A DNA stretch of 17,781 nt. Source: UBA2137 sp050251555 (lineage in GTDB: Bacteria; Pseudomonadota; Alphaproteobacteria; Micavibrionales; Micavibrionaceae). Positions 5,208 to 14,117 of the stretch are shown here, one piece after another; within the stretch, counting starts at the first letter, position 1, and each line of letters starts with the position of its first letter. Made by a program: the position numbers and the translations under genes. The stretch spans positions 1-17,781 of the forward strand of contig JBFWMN010000035.1 of assembly GCA_050251555.1 (NCBI GenBank). Reading direction: 5' to 3'. Under the pieces are notes generated by a model that had not been told where the DNA came from, made no database searches, and worked only from the letters and a program-made list of their open reading frames with translations.

Positions 5208-7622
5208 ATGTCGAGCCAAGCACACACGCTTGCCGACCAGTACTATGCCGGTCGGTTCACTATCGACACGCTGGACAAGGGCGAGAATAATACCGCCCGA
5301 CACAGGGCGGTTGATACACAATTCCATTTCATGTTTGATGACTGGTATCGCGATTATTATGCATCGCGTGGTGACAAGGTCGCCCCTCTCAAAGCCCTCG
5401 TTAGAACAGCCTTCACCCTTTTTCACGAAACTTACGGGTATCTTCCTAAAGCCTATAAAAACTGTGCCATCTCCAGCGGAACATACGCCCATATTGATGC
5501 CGTTGCCGCCAATTACCACACGACCGACGAACTGGGGCGGCGTATCGGCGATGCCCGCCACGGGCGCACTGTTAAAGATAACTCTCAGCGCTCCTTAGAG
5601 CGTGCAGAGCGCGTCAAGCATCTACTCCTTGAGGCCTTCATTGTCGCCCCCACAATGTTCGAAGGATCGACCCGCGCCTATAACGCGGCCTCGGGCAGAG
5701 AGCTGACAGGCGGCCTCGTTTTCAAAGGCGCGGATTACATGTCGTTTTGGAACATGGTGATTGATCAATGCGAATTTTTCGTACTGGATGATGTGCGTCT
5801 GGACCGCCCCGATAAAGAGCGCGTGCGCGCCGAGATCGAAGCTTTTCAGGCTCGCCGCATTGCCGACCTGCCGCGCCCTCTATTGAGAACGTCGGATTGG
5901 ACAAACTCGCGCAACTCCATCCTTGAAATGGCACGAGGAAATTATAACCGCTTCGGATTAAATCCCGTTCGAAGCGACGCCCGCGTCGATATGCGCTTTT
6001 ATGATGAAGCCACAAACCGCCTTTATCCCGCCACGCTGTTGGAGACAATCAAGCCGGCGGTGCAAAATATTCTCCGCTGGGTGCCGCAAGGCATTGCTGC
6101 AGAAGAGGCGTGCCGAACCGTGGCACGCCTTTTTTATATCCACAAAATGCGTATTGATCCCGATTTCAATGCCCGCCAGACAGCACCACTACAGTTGGAG
6201 AAACTTGACCCGCTGATTGCCAACCCGTCCTATGCCGAGGTGCGTGAGCTAAATGCGCTGATCGACAAAATCGAACCGTTCCTTTTAACCTACTGCCCGC
6301 ACCTGATTGCGACGGAAGGGCTTGACCCGAAATATGCGGCAGCACGCGAGGCCCATCCGATCAAACCTCATATGATCGGACAGGAGTCGTTGGAATGGCA
6401 GCGCGCCAATATCCCTCTTGAAGCCGTCATGGATCTCTGGGATCTGACGGCCCCTGCCCCTCTTCCGCCTGAAAACGCCTGTCCCGTCCTGGAAAAATCG
6501 CACGGGGTCTACAGCCCGCAGCGTAAACATCATGATTTTGACCACCACCCTTTTGAAGTATCACAAGGCGAAATCTGGCGAGACCAGCCTTATACAAAAC
6601 TTTCACCCATGTATGCGCAGTTGGGGCGTGCTCATGTCGGTGTTTTGGAGATCCTTGTTCAAAATCCTGACCGTCCCGAATATGCAGGCATTCGCTATGA
6701 TCTGAAGCGCGGGGAATTTGCACTGGATGCTGCTGCTCGTGAAGGTCTTGCCGATCTTGTCTTATTGCCCGGTCGGCTGGGTCGCAAATTTGCGGCAGAA
6801 GTCAGGGAACCGACATTGCGCCGTGCGCTTGATCAGCTTGAGGATGCGCGTCACATGGTCTTTGGCTCCGAAGACAAAACCATCCCCGCATTCGGCTCAC
6901 CGATTGTGACTGAGGTAAATGACGCGATCCGCCGCGAACGCCCATTTTTTGCGGGCCCCGGAGAACGCGCCCCGACTTCCGATTACCGTTTAGCGCTTGA
7001 GATGGAAATGCTGCGTCGAAATTACACGCGCCTCACCTTCCAGAAAAACTGGGAAACCTCGGAAGACAATGCGCGCATGATGGTAATGGCGACCAAAATC
7101 GAGTTCGGGAAGGTCAAACGCCCGGGTGGCAACGATACCGAACTGCACGTGCTGGATGAGGCCGGTACTGTCCTCCCCTTTGCAGAACGCGTGCATCTTT
7201 TGAACACCTATCTTTCCCGCCTGAAACTGGATGAGCGCATCAAACGCGCCGTACAGGTGCGTGACCCCGATGTGTTGGAGGAATACGGCATCCGCCATAT
7301 CTCGCTGGCACTGGCACGCCTCATTGATATTTATGATTGCCTCAAAGACCCGGATTACAGCGATGGGCGCTTTGAGCTGAGACGCGTCGAAAGCCTGAAT
7401 GAGGGTTTTGCCGATGGCTTGGACACGATCCGCCCTGTCCGCGAAGCTGCGATCAAGGAGCTCTGCGAGGAATGGTGCTGGTTGTGGGACGAAAGCGACC
7501 TCAAAGACCTCAGGCAAGAATACCGCGACGCTTGGTTACTGGTGCATGGGCGTCAGGCGCAGGAACAGGGCATCGAACCACTGGAAGATATGGGAACGTC
7601 GAACCCATACGGTCCGGCATAA
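5208..7622 (+). CDS. Unrecognised 804-aa protein, first gene of nuclease cluster
   Basis: I do not recognise this protein as a whole. It is soluble, without signal peptide or membrane helix. Residues ~142-245 have a pattern that faintly recalls the nucleoside 2-deoxyribosyltransferase/DUF4406 fold: a strand FIVAPTMF (144-151), FWNMVIDQCEFFVLDD (180-195) and SDWTNSRNSILEMA (229-242), where Glu240 would take the place of the catalytic Glu; this is inference by eye. A His-rich segment KHHDFDHH lies near the middle, and the C-terminal third is helical and charged. I chose ATG 5208 because AGGGGA lies 8 bases upstream; a TTG at 5154 would add 18 low-complexity residues. The next gene begins 43 bases downstream, so it is probably cotranscribed with the RNase J-like and ExoI-like genes. 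Confidence 0.85.
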   Translation: MSSQAHTLADQYYAGRFTIDTLDKGENNTARHRAVDTQFHFMFDDWYRDYYASRGDKVAPLKALVRTAFTLFHETYGYLPKAYKNCAISSGTYAHIDAVAANYHTTDELGRRIGDARHGRTVKDNSQRSLERAERVKHLLLEAFIVAPTMFEGSTRAYNAASGRELTGGLVFKGADYMSFWNMVIDQCEFFVLDDVRLDRPDKERVRAEIEAFQARRIADLPRPLLRTSDWTNSRNSILEMARGNYNRFGLNPVRSDARVDMRFYDEATNRLYPATLLETIKPAVQNILRWVPQGIAAEEACRTVARLFYIHKMRIDPDFNARQTAPLQLEKLDPLIANPSYAEVRELNALIDKIEPFLLTYCPHLIATEGLDPKYAAAREAHPIKPHMIGQESLEWQRANIPLEAVMDLWDLTAPAPLPPENACPVLEKSHGVYSPQRKHHDFDHHPFEVSQGEIWRDQPYTKLSPMYAQLGRAHVGVLEILVQNPDRPEYAGIRYDLKRGEFALDAAAREGLADLVLLPGRLGRKFAAEVREPTLRRALDQLEDARHMVFGSEDKTIPAFGSPIVTEVNDAIRRERPFFAGPGERAPTSDYRLALEMEMLRRNYTRLTFQKNWETSEDNARMMVMATKIEFGKVKRPGGNDTELHVLDEAGTVLPFAERVHLLNTYLSRLKLDERIKRAVQVRDPDVLEEYGIRHISLALARLIDIYDCLKDPDYSDGRFELRRVESLNEGFADGLDTIRPVREAAIKELCEEWCWLWDESDLKDLRQEYRDAWLLVHGRQAQEQGIEPLEDMGTSNPYGPA

Positions 7623-7665
7623 GACGACATAAAAATAAAAGAAACAGGGACGGGTAGAGAAGAAA

Positions 7666-10600
7666 ATGCAGTTCGGACAACAGGAATTCTGGGAAGTCAT
7701 CGGGCTGGGTCGTCACGACAATAAGCCCTATACGCTTAAAAAACTGCGTATTGATAAGGGCGAAATTGATCCGGCCTCTCATGGCGGGATCGCCCTCTTC
7801 TCACGAGGGGCCGTCGATGAGAGCGGCAATCTCGAAGACTTCCAGATGTATTACTGGGTGATTTATCCCGACGGTCGCTTGGAAAAACAAAATCTTTTTG
7901 AAATCGAAACATCCGTTGCCGACAAAGGTCGGGTAGAACTCACCCATCTCAGTATCTTGGGGCGCTCAATCCCGCTTTACGACCAGCGTTCGGTGAATAA
8001 CGTCCTCGAAGCTATCCGCCGTATTCATGTGTCTTTACGTGATCGCGAACCCGAACTGCCGCATGTTGCCAAAATTTTTGCCGACTGCCGCATTGAGGAT
8101 GCCGTTGGCGAATATCTGACGCTTCCGGGATTTTCAAAAACCAAACGTCTGCATTTTGCCATCTCGCCGAGCTTTTCTCTGGCTGCCGTCAATGGCAAGC
8201 GCCCTGAAATGATCTTGCCTGCCGAGGCGATCGGGCCGCTGCAGGGTTTGCGCAAAAACACGATTGATCGGGCACATGCCTATCGCCTGAAAGACGGCTT
8301 GAAAACACGTGGTATCCTTCCCCAAGTCGGGCATGCGTTCGAAATGAATTCCAGCTTTTCGCGGAAAGATCGTCAAGGCGGCAAGACTCGCCATCAACGG
8401 CTGGAGATCTCACATGTGGATTCTGAAGCGATCGGTAAGGATGCCCGTCCGCGCACGATTGTCAAAACGCGCTGGGAAACGCTGACGGACAAATCCAAAA
8501 CAGGCGGCGATGATACGCTTGTCAAACTGACTAAGTTAAAGCTGCTGGATCGCAATGCGCTGTCCCTCGGTTTCAGGGAAGCCATGGCAGCATTGGGCGT
8601 CATAAACCGAACCCACGCCGATATGCTGAAATCCCGCGACTATCCGCGCATGCAAGATTATCTGGCGACATACGGGCATCTTGATGCAGCCACATCTTCG
8701 GCGCATACGCCGCCGCGTCAGGGGCGCTTTGTGCTGACCTCAATGGGCGGAAATAATTTGCGCGAAATTTATCCGGGCATCGGCGAAGATATCGGCGGCA
8801 ACTGCAAAGTCTGTGAAACGCAGTGGTACGACCTTTATAAGGATGAGGTCAAAAAGCTCGGTGTGATTTTTGATCTCGGAGCTTACATCATCAAAACCAA
8901 ATCCCATTGGACAGGCGGCGGGCCGGACATTGTTGAAAAGCTGAAATACTGTAAAGACATCTTTATCTCCCACCACCATCTCGACCATCTCGATTTCCTG
9001 ATCCCCTATATCAAGCGCAGTATTATTACGGCTGAACACCGTCTGCACATGACCCCTGAAGTCTACGAATTCTTAAAAGACAAAATGACCAAGTGGGATA
9101 TCAAAAAAGGCGATCCGCGGCTGCCGCAGATCAATCTGCTGGAAGGCACGGGCGTCATCGACCTTGCCGATGAGAAGGGCACGATCCGCATGTCGGTGAT
9201 GTACGGCACCGATGCCGTCCCCCACTCAGCCAAAGACACACCTTTTATTGCCTATGGACGCAATGCCGACACCATTCTCGGGTCTTATATGTATCTCGGT
9301 GACATGCGCTATGACGAGGATTGGTTCGCCATCCATGACAGTCCGTTCTGGGATCCCGTGAAAGTGATGCTGAACCATGATCCAAAACTCGAACCCGATC
9401 ACCTTGTTCCGACCTACACGGAAGTTGACGGAACATCTGCCAAATATGAGGGGCACTCACCCCGCGAGGCGCAGGTTGAAGACAATATCGTCCATATGAT
9501 CAATAACTGGTTTTATGACCGCCATGTCGCAATGCCGATTATCGGCACGAATGACGGACGACGTGAGAGCATCCTGAATATGCTCAATCGCACAGGGCGA
9601 AAAGGCACTGCTTTCGGGGCGGCGGTCGAGTTTCTGTTCCGCATTGCCAACAAACACGGCGTGAACCCTTATCGCCTTGCGCGCCCTGCGGGCGGAAAAT
9701 ACACAGGCATCAAAGATTACCTGAAATGGCATGCCGAACAGAATGATCTGACTCCCTCTCAATTTGCGGGGCGCACCTCGAAAAAAGTCGCCGAGTGGTT
9801 TGAATATGATCGCCCGGGTTCGCTTCTTGCGGTTCTGTCAGGCTCGCAAGGCAACCCTGTCGAAATTGAATCGGCAACTTACAAGGCTGCGGATGCCCGT
9901 TTTTATTTTGATGCGAACCCCGCACACTCCAAAACTGCACGCCCTGCCGATATGCGCCAATGGGTCTTTTTCTTTTCACAAAGTGCCATTCCCGGAAACG
10001 CTAAATACCAAAAGGCGCTCATTAAAAAACTGGCAGGGCGCGGCGCAACCGTCGTTGAGAATTTCGGCGATAATATCCGCATCCATAACGCGGGATCGTT
10101 GAAAAAACGTATTGCCGATGATCTTGCCGCACAAGGTCGCCCTCTATCAATCGAAGCCGATGGCGCTTTGATGATTGAAGGTTACCCGGCTCATGCCTCG
10201 GGTCACGGACGGAATGGCGATTTCCGCCAATGGCTGAAAAAACTGCGGGCCAAACAATTCGGTCTGCATCACACGGATGACCGCGAAACGGTTCTTGTGG
10301 CTTATGAAACCATTCTCGAAGAGGGTAAAGCCACGCCCGGCGACATCTTTGAAAACGGCATTGAGGTGCAGATTACGACCGATGACGTCAAACAGATCGG
10401 CAAGACTCACTCGTCCGTTGTGCTGACACGTGAAATTGCCGAGGACGGCAAACAATATAACCGCCAGTTAGATGCCGTGCGCACCTTCAATTTTGATGAT
10501 CGCTCACCCCACAATGATCTGGGCCTGCGCGGGTCTGCTGGTGGTGCATTTGAAACGGCCTTCGGTGTTGAAAATATCGAGGATGTCCGCGCCCGTGCCC

Positions 10601-10737
10601 ACAATATGGGTACGGAACGCGCCAGCTTTAACCGCTCGGCAGCAACGCATGCGATCCCTCGCCGACGGTCGCGCCGCACGGTGTTTGCTACACCATCATG
10701 GACACCACCGACAGGAAACGTACCAATCGCCGCCTAA
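7666..10737 (+). CDS. RNase J-like metallo-beta-lactamase/beta-CASP nuclease, 1023 aa
   Basis: The catalytic core spans about residues 360-905. GG...IGGNC near 364-383 matches the RNase J start; HHHLDH gives metal ligands His436, His438, Asp440 and His441; HS at 520-521 and GD at 545-546 supply His520 and Asp546. The beta-CASP part has LSGSQGNP (724-731, as TGSQGEP in RNase J), SQSAIPGN (771-778, as SSSPIPGN), SGH (845-847) and GLHHTDD (866-872) where RNase J has PVHGE. RNase J proteins are zinc-dependent RNases with endo- and 5'-3' exonuclease activity, normally ~550 residues. Here ~360 N-terminal residues and a basic ~110-residue C-terminal tail are added, neither recognised. All metal ligands are present, so activity is expected; RNA versus DNA substrate is open. 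Confidence 0.85.
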   Translation: MQFGQQEFWEVIGLGRHDNKPYTLKKLRIDKGEIDPASHGGIALFSRGAVDESGNLEDFQMYYWVIYPDGRLEKQNLFEIETSVADKGRVELTHLSILGRSIPLYDQRSVNNVLEAIRRIHVSLRDREPELPHVAKIFADCRIEDAVGEYLTLPGFSKTKRLHFAISPSFSLAAVNGKRPEMILPAEAIGPLQGLRKNTIDRAHAYRLKDGLKTRGILPQVGHAFEMNSSFSRKDRQGGKTRHQRLEISHVDSEAIGKDARPRTIVKTRWETLTDKSKTGGDDTLVKLTKLKLLDRNALSLGFREAMAALGVINRTHADMLKSRDYPRMQDYLATYGHLDAATSSAHTPPRQGRFVLTSMGGNNLREIYPGIGEDIGGNCKVCETQWYDLYKDEVKKLGVIFDLGAYIIKTKSHWTGGGPDIVEKLKYCKDIFISHHHLDHLDFLIPYIKRSIITAEHRLHMTPEVYEFLKDKMTKWDIKKGDPRLPQINLLEGTGVIDLADEKGTIRMSVMYGTDAVPHSAKDTPFIAYGRNADTILGSYMYLGDMRYDEDWFAIHDSPFWDPVKVMLNHDPKLEPDHLVPTYTEVDGTSAKYEGHSPREAQVEDNIVHMINNWFYDRHVAMPIIGTNDGRRESILNMLNRTGRKGTAFGAAVEFLFRIANKHGVNPYRLARPAGGKYTGIKDYLKWHAEQNDLTPSQFAGRTSKKVAEWFEYDRPGSLLAVLSGSQGNPVEIESATYKAADARFYFDANPAHSKTARPADMRQWVFFFSQSAIPGNAKYQKALIKKLAGRGATVVENFGDNIRIHNAGSLKKRIADDLAAQGRPLSIEADGALMIEGYPAHASGHGRNGDFRQWLKKLRAKQFGLHHTDDRETVLVAYETILEEGKATPGDIFENGIEVQITTDDVKQIGKTHSSVVLTREIAEDGKQYNRQLDAVRTFNFDDRSPHNDLGLRGSAGGAFETAFGVENIEDVRARAHNMGTERASFNRSAATHAIPRRRSRRTVFATPSWTPPTGNVPIAA

Positions 10738-10785
10738 AGCTAAAGCAAAATAAGAAAAAAAGCGGAACAGGGAGAAAACGACAAG

Positions 10786-13700
10786 ATGAGTAAAATAAAT
10801 CACGATCAGTTTCAAAAAGGAAACCGTACCACCCTGCCCTATTGGTCGGACATCGCCGAGCGGATCGATCAGGGCATTCTCTTCCGCATATTTTATGACA
10901 CCGAAACATCCGACCTCAATAAACGCTTTGCCGAGATTAATCAGTTTGGCGGCTGGGTGTTTGATCTCGCTTATAACCCCTTGCATCAAGTGGATTATCG
11001 CGCTCGCTTTTCTCCCTACACGGTGATCTCGCCCTATGCTTGGGCGACCCAACGCCTGCGCCTTGATGATCTGGACAAGGGAGACCCACGCTATTTATTC
11101 ATGGGCAAAGTCATGCAGTTTTTCCGTCAGGCAGGAGACCTGTCACAAGCCCCCTTCCATGACAGTTTTCTGTCCCGTTGCAAGATGGATCACTACACGC
11201 ACCCGAGCAAAGGCGTTGAGATTTTCTATCGCTATCCCGTGCTGGATGAAGCTGGTCAGATTGACTGGGACCGCGTGCGCATCCACGAAAACCTTAAGAA
11301 GCTGTATTATAAGGACTCGCTTGGCAACTGGCACCGCCGCGACATCAAGGCTATGAGTGTCGGATATAATAATGTCAATGCCGATGATCAGTGGCTCTGG
11401 TCAAACGCCCATATGGCTGGGGCGGAAAACGTGTTCATGACGCATCTGGCCCAAAACGGCAAAGTGCGCCTTGACGCGCTGCGCCTGATTGAAGCGGCCT
11501 ATCTGGCAGGCGAAGGGGGCGAAAACGGCATTCGTGCGCTCACCAAAATCGACCCTGATACGGGTGCGCCTTATTTCTCGTTTTCAATGGGCGATATCTT
11601 GTCTGCGAATACGCATATCGCCTCTGAAGTCCGCGGCTTTATGGAAGGGGTTACTCTTCCCGACGGCACCTATGTCGATCTGACCCAATTGCACGGAGCG
11701 CACGCCGATGCCTATGCGCTGGCGGGTCTTATGCGCTATGTCGAACAGCGCGAACGTAACATCACATTGCAAATGGAGCGTAATACCAACTGGAAACATG
11801 TCGACCAGATGCTGGCGCAAAAGGAAGGGAATTTTGGTCTGCCGCCCATACTGTCTTACGTCGATAAAACCTACCCGTCACTGGATGGCAAGATGGTGAC
11901 TCTTTTGGGAACGGATCGTTACCGCCATAATCCGAAAATTGCCCTCGTTTACAATCTCTCCATTGATCCCGAAACCTTCCGGTTCCATGGCAAGCGCTTA
12001 ACCGAGCTGGATAAGTACGAGTGGAAGGCCCTTATTCAAAATGCGCGCACCAACCCGAACGGTATTGTCAAAGTCATCAAAATGCATCACTCCCCGCGTC
12101 TTCTTTCGGCTGAAACGGGATATGCTGCAGGGTTCAATTTAGGCATGGACCGCATTGAGCTGGCCCGTCGCCAGCGTGCCATTCATAAACTTGAAATTAC
12201 CGATAAGGCCCTGCAAGGGTTACGTCTTGCCTATCCGCGCCTGGACGGGCCAGAGCATCTGATGCTGCCCCAAGAAGAAGAGGAATTATTCGCATTTTCG
12301 ACGCTTGAAAAATTTGATCCTGAGGCCGGTGAAAACGTGCAAATCCATTCCTTCAGAACGCGTGAGGAAAAGATGGCGCATGATGCCCGCTATCACGCGA
12401 TGACCGTTAAATCCCTCTGGATGAAAGCCATCGAACCTGATGACGATGCCATCTTGAAAGAGCAACCCGACGCGGATGATTTTGCCGCGATGACGGGAAA
12501 AATCACGGCCCTCAACAAAAAGCTGACCCGTGAAAACGGACCGATCATCCCTAAGCCCGATGAGCCTTTGAAAACCCGTGGGCAGGCCCTTGCCTACAAG
12601 ATGAAAATTCTCTTTTTCGCCCGCAGCTATTTTTATAACGGGCAGCTCAGCGACGTCGGACATCATTATTGGTTTGAAGACAAAAAGGGCCTGCATATTT
12701 CAGATGCCGACCTCGCTAAATGGCCCGACTGGAAAGTCGATGAGGCCTATCGCTCAGGCAATCTCAATATCCGTTTCGAGCAGCTCAATACATCACTGCG
12801 CATTCTTGACCGTATTTTGGAAGAAATGGGATATGCCGATGCCTTAGGTCCAAAGGTACAGGCGCAACTTGATGCGCTGAAAGCTTTGCGTACGCATGGC
12901 ATACCACATAATCAGGGATTGGATGAACGCTGGTATACCGTCAAACAGGCGCAAAAGGATCTGACCAAAATCGAGCAAAACGAGATTATGGACGAAGACC
13001 GCCACGCACTTGAAGGCATGAAGCCCGGCGCATGGCAAAAATTCATGAGCGTGCATCACGACGCACCCGCCTCTTTGGAAGAATATCGCCGTTATATTGC
13101 AGGGTTAAAACAGCGCGAACTTACCCTTGAAGAGTATCCGCTGGTCGACCTTGATCCGCGCAACGGCTATGAAATTGCCAACGCACTTTATGAGATTGAT
13201 CCCAAGCGACAAATGATCATCGATGTCCCTGACCGCTATCTTGAGCAACCGCTGTGCGACCCGATCACCCATCAGCCGAGTTTCATCCTGCCGCTTTCCA
13301 AAAACTTCAACGAGGCGACGGGCCTCCAGAATAAGGATGTTATTTTGCGCGCCCGCGGGACAGGTAAGCTCTATCACTTCCCCAAAGCCCATACGGCCAA
13401 AGCCCCCCAGGAAGGCGGAATTTATCAGGATTTTTATGTGCGTGCCCGCGCTCTTTATACGGCATCGGGGGATACCAAATCATTGCCTGCTCCGCCCCAG
13501 CGTGTCGCGCTGGTGGGTGAAGGCCCATATCCGATCCATGAATGGCGCGGCTTGAACGATAACGCGCAATCTCTGCGCGTTGCCAAGACTGACCTCGAAG
13601 CGCTGCTTGACCCGAAACTCGCCTCAGCAATTGTTCCGCCGCAAGGCATGCTGTTTCGCGACGATTCCCTTTCCTTACAAATGGGGCCGGTGCGTTTGAT

Positions 13701-14085
13701 GGAGATTGATCCGGCGACCTCCGACGCAACAGGGTGGGAAGTCGACACCGAAATTTTGAGCGCCCGAAAAATTGGCTGGAAAGACTTATCCCAAATGCAT
13801 CCCAGTGAGCTTCATCAATATGGTTTTGCCACCCGTGATGCCGCTCTCGATCATTTTGCCAAGGCTTTTGCCAAATTGAATGATGATCCGCGCAGCCCCA
13901 AAAATCAGATGTGGCTTGTCCGATTTGCAAAAATTGATCCGCGTTCCCCGCAAACAGGCATGCATTTTTATAATCCGCGTATCCCTGTCATCTCACGATT
14001 GAAAATCGATTTTGATGCCATTTCGGGCTTTATGGCGGATGGCTTAAGCCCGCATGAAGCCCTCAACAAACTTCGTTTCGGATAG
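10786..14085 (+). CDS. Exonuclease I (SbcB)-like DEDDh exonuclease with large C-terminal extension
   Basis: The first ~645 residues follow E. coli exonuclease I. YDTETSD gives Asp38 and Glu40; GYNNVNADD (193-201) matches GYNNVRFDD and supplies the third acid; HGAHADAYA (303-311) gives His303 and Asp308, spaced like His181/Asp186 of ExoI. Further on, NPKIALVYNLSIDP near 385-398, VKVIKMHHSP near 427-436 and the ARSYFYNGQL region (~612-621) parallel the SH3-like and ExoI_C parts. ExoI degrades single-stranded DNA 3' to 5', releasing dNMPs. The normal length is ~475; this one has insertions (about 160 rather than 91 residues between the second and third acids) and ~450 extra C-terminal residues. 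The last ~120 (HQYGFATRDAALDHF) faintly suggest an ASCH/PUA-like domain. AGGGAG precedes the ATG; 48 bases follow the RNase J-like gene. Confidence 0.85.
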   Translation: MSKINHDQFQKGNRTTLPYWSDIAERIDQGILFRIFYDTETSDLNKRFAEINQFGGWVFDLAYNPLHQVDYRARFSPYTVISPYAWATQRLRLDDLDKGDPRYLFMGKVMQFFRQAGDLSQAPFHDSFLSRCKMDHYTHPSKGVEIFYRYPVLDEAGQIDWDRVRIHENLKKLYYKDSLGNWHRRDIKAMSVGYNNVNADDQWLWSNAHMAGAENVFMTHLAQNGKVRLDALRLIEAAYLAGEGGENGIRALTKIDPDTGAPYFSFSMGDILSANTHIASEVRGFMEGVTLPDGTYVDLTQLHGAHADAYALAGLMRYVEQRERNITLQMERNTNWKHVDQMLAQKEGNFGLPPILSYVDKTYPSLDGKMVTLLGTDRYRHNPKIALVYNLSIDPETFRFHGKRLTELDKYEWKALIQNARTNPNGIVKVIKMHHSPRLLSAETGYAAGFNLGMDRIELARRQRAIHKLEITDKALQGLRLAYPRLDGPEHLMLPQEEEELFAFSTLEKFDPEAGENVQIHSFRTREEKMAHDARYHAMTVKSLWMKAIEPDDDAILKEQPDADDFAAMTGKITALNKKLTRENGPIIPKPDEPLKTRGQALAYKMKILFFARSYFYNGQLSDVGHHYWFEDKKGLHISDADLAKWPDWKVDEAYRSGNLNIRFEQLNTSLRILDRILEEMGYADALGPKVQAQLDALKALRTHGIPHNQGLDERWYTVKQAQKDLTKIEQNEIMDEDRHALEGMKPGAWQKFMSVHHDAPASLEEYRRYIAGLKQRELTLEEYPLVDLDPRNGYEIANALYEIDPKRQMIIDVPDRYLEQPLCDPITHQPSFILPLSKNFNEATGLQNKDVILRARGTGKLYHFPKAHTAKAPQEGGIYQDFYVRARALYTASGDTKSLPAPPQRVALVGEGPYPIHEWRGLNDNAQSLRVAKTDLEALLDPKLASAIVPPQGMLFRDDSLSLQMGPVRLMEIDPATSDATGWEVDTEILSARKIGWKDLSQMHPSELHQYGFATRDAALDHFAKAFAKLNDDPRSPKNQMWLVRFAKIDPRSPQTGMHFYNPRIPVISRLKIDFDAISGFMADGLSPHEALNKLRFG

Positions 14086-14117
14086 ATTTTATTAAAAAAA
14101 GAAAGGTCTCACCCCCC

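Noticed and set aside
5134..5598. 154-residue plus-strand frame overlapping the start of the 804-aa protein
   Set aside because: Ser/Pro/Thr/Ile-rich shadow composition; the other frame has a good ribosome site and stays open for 2.4 kb.
10407..10753. Frameshift near the end of the RNase J-like gene
   Set aside because: The Arg/Ser-rich ending raised suspicion, but the alternative frame (10472-10753) is not better protein, and the original frame ends just before the next gene's ribosome site.
13340..13930. 196-residue minus-strand open frame inside the ExoI-like gene
   Set aside because: No ribosome site; Trp/Arg/Pro-rich composition typical of antisense; the plus frame is continuous through it.
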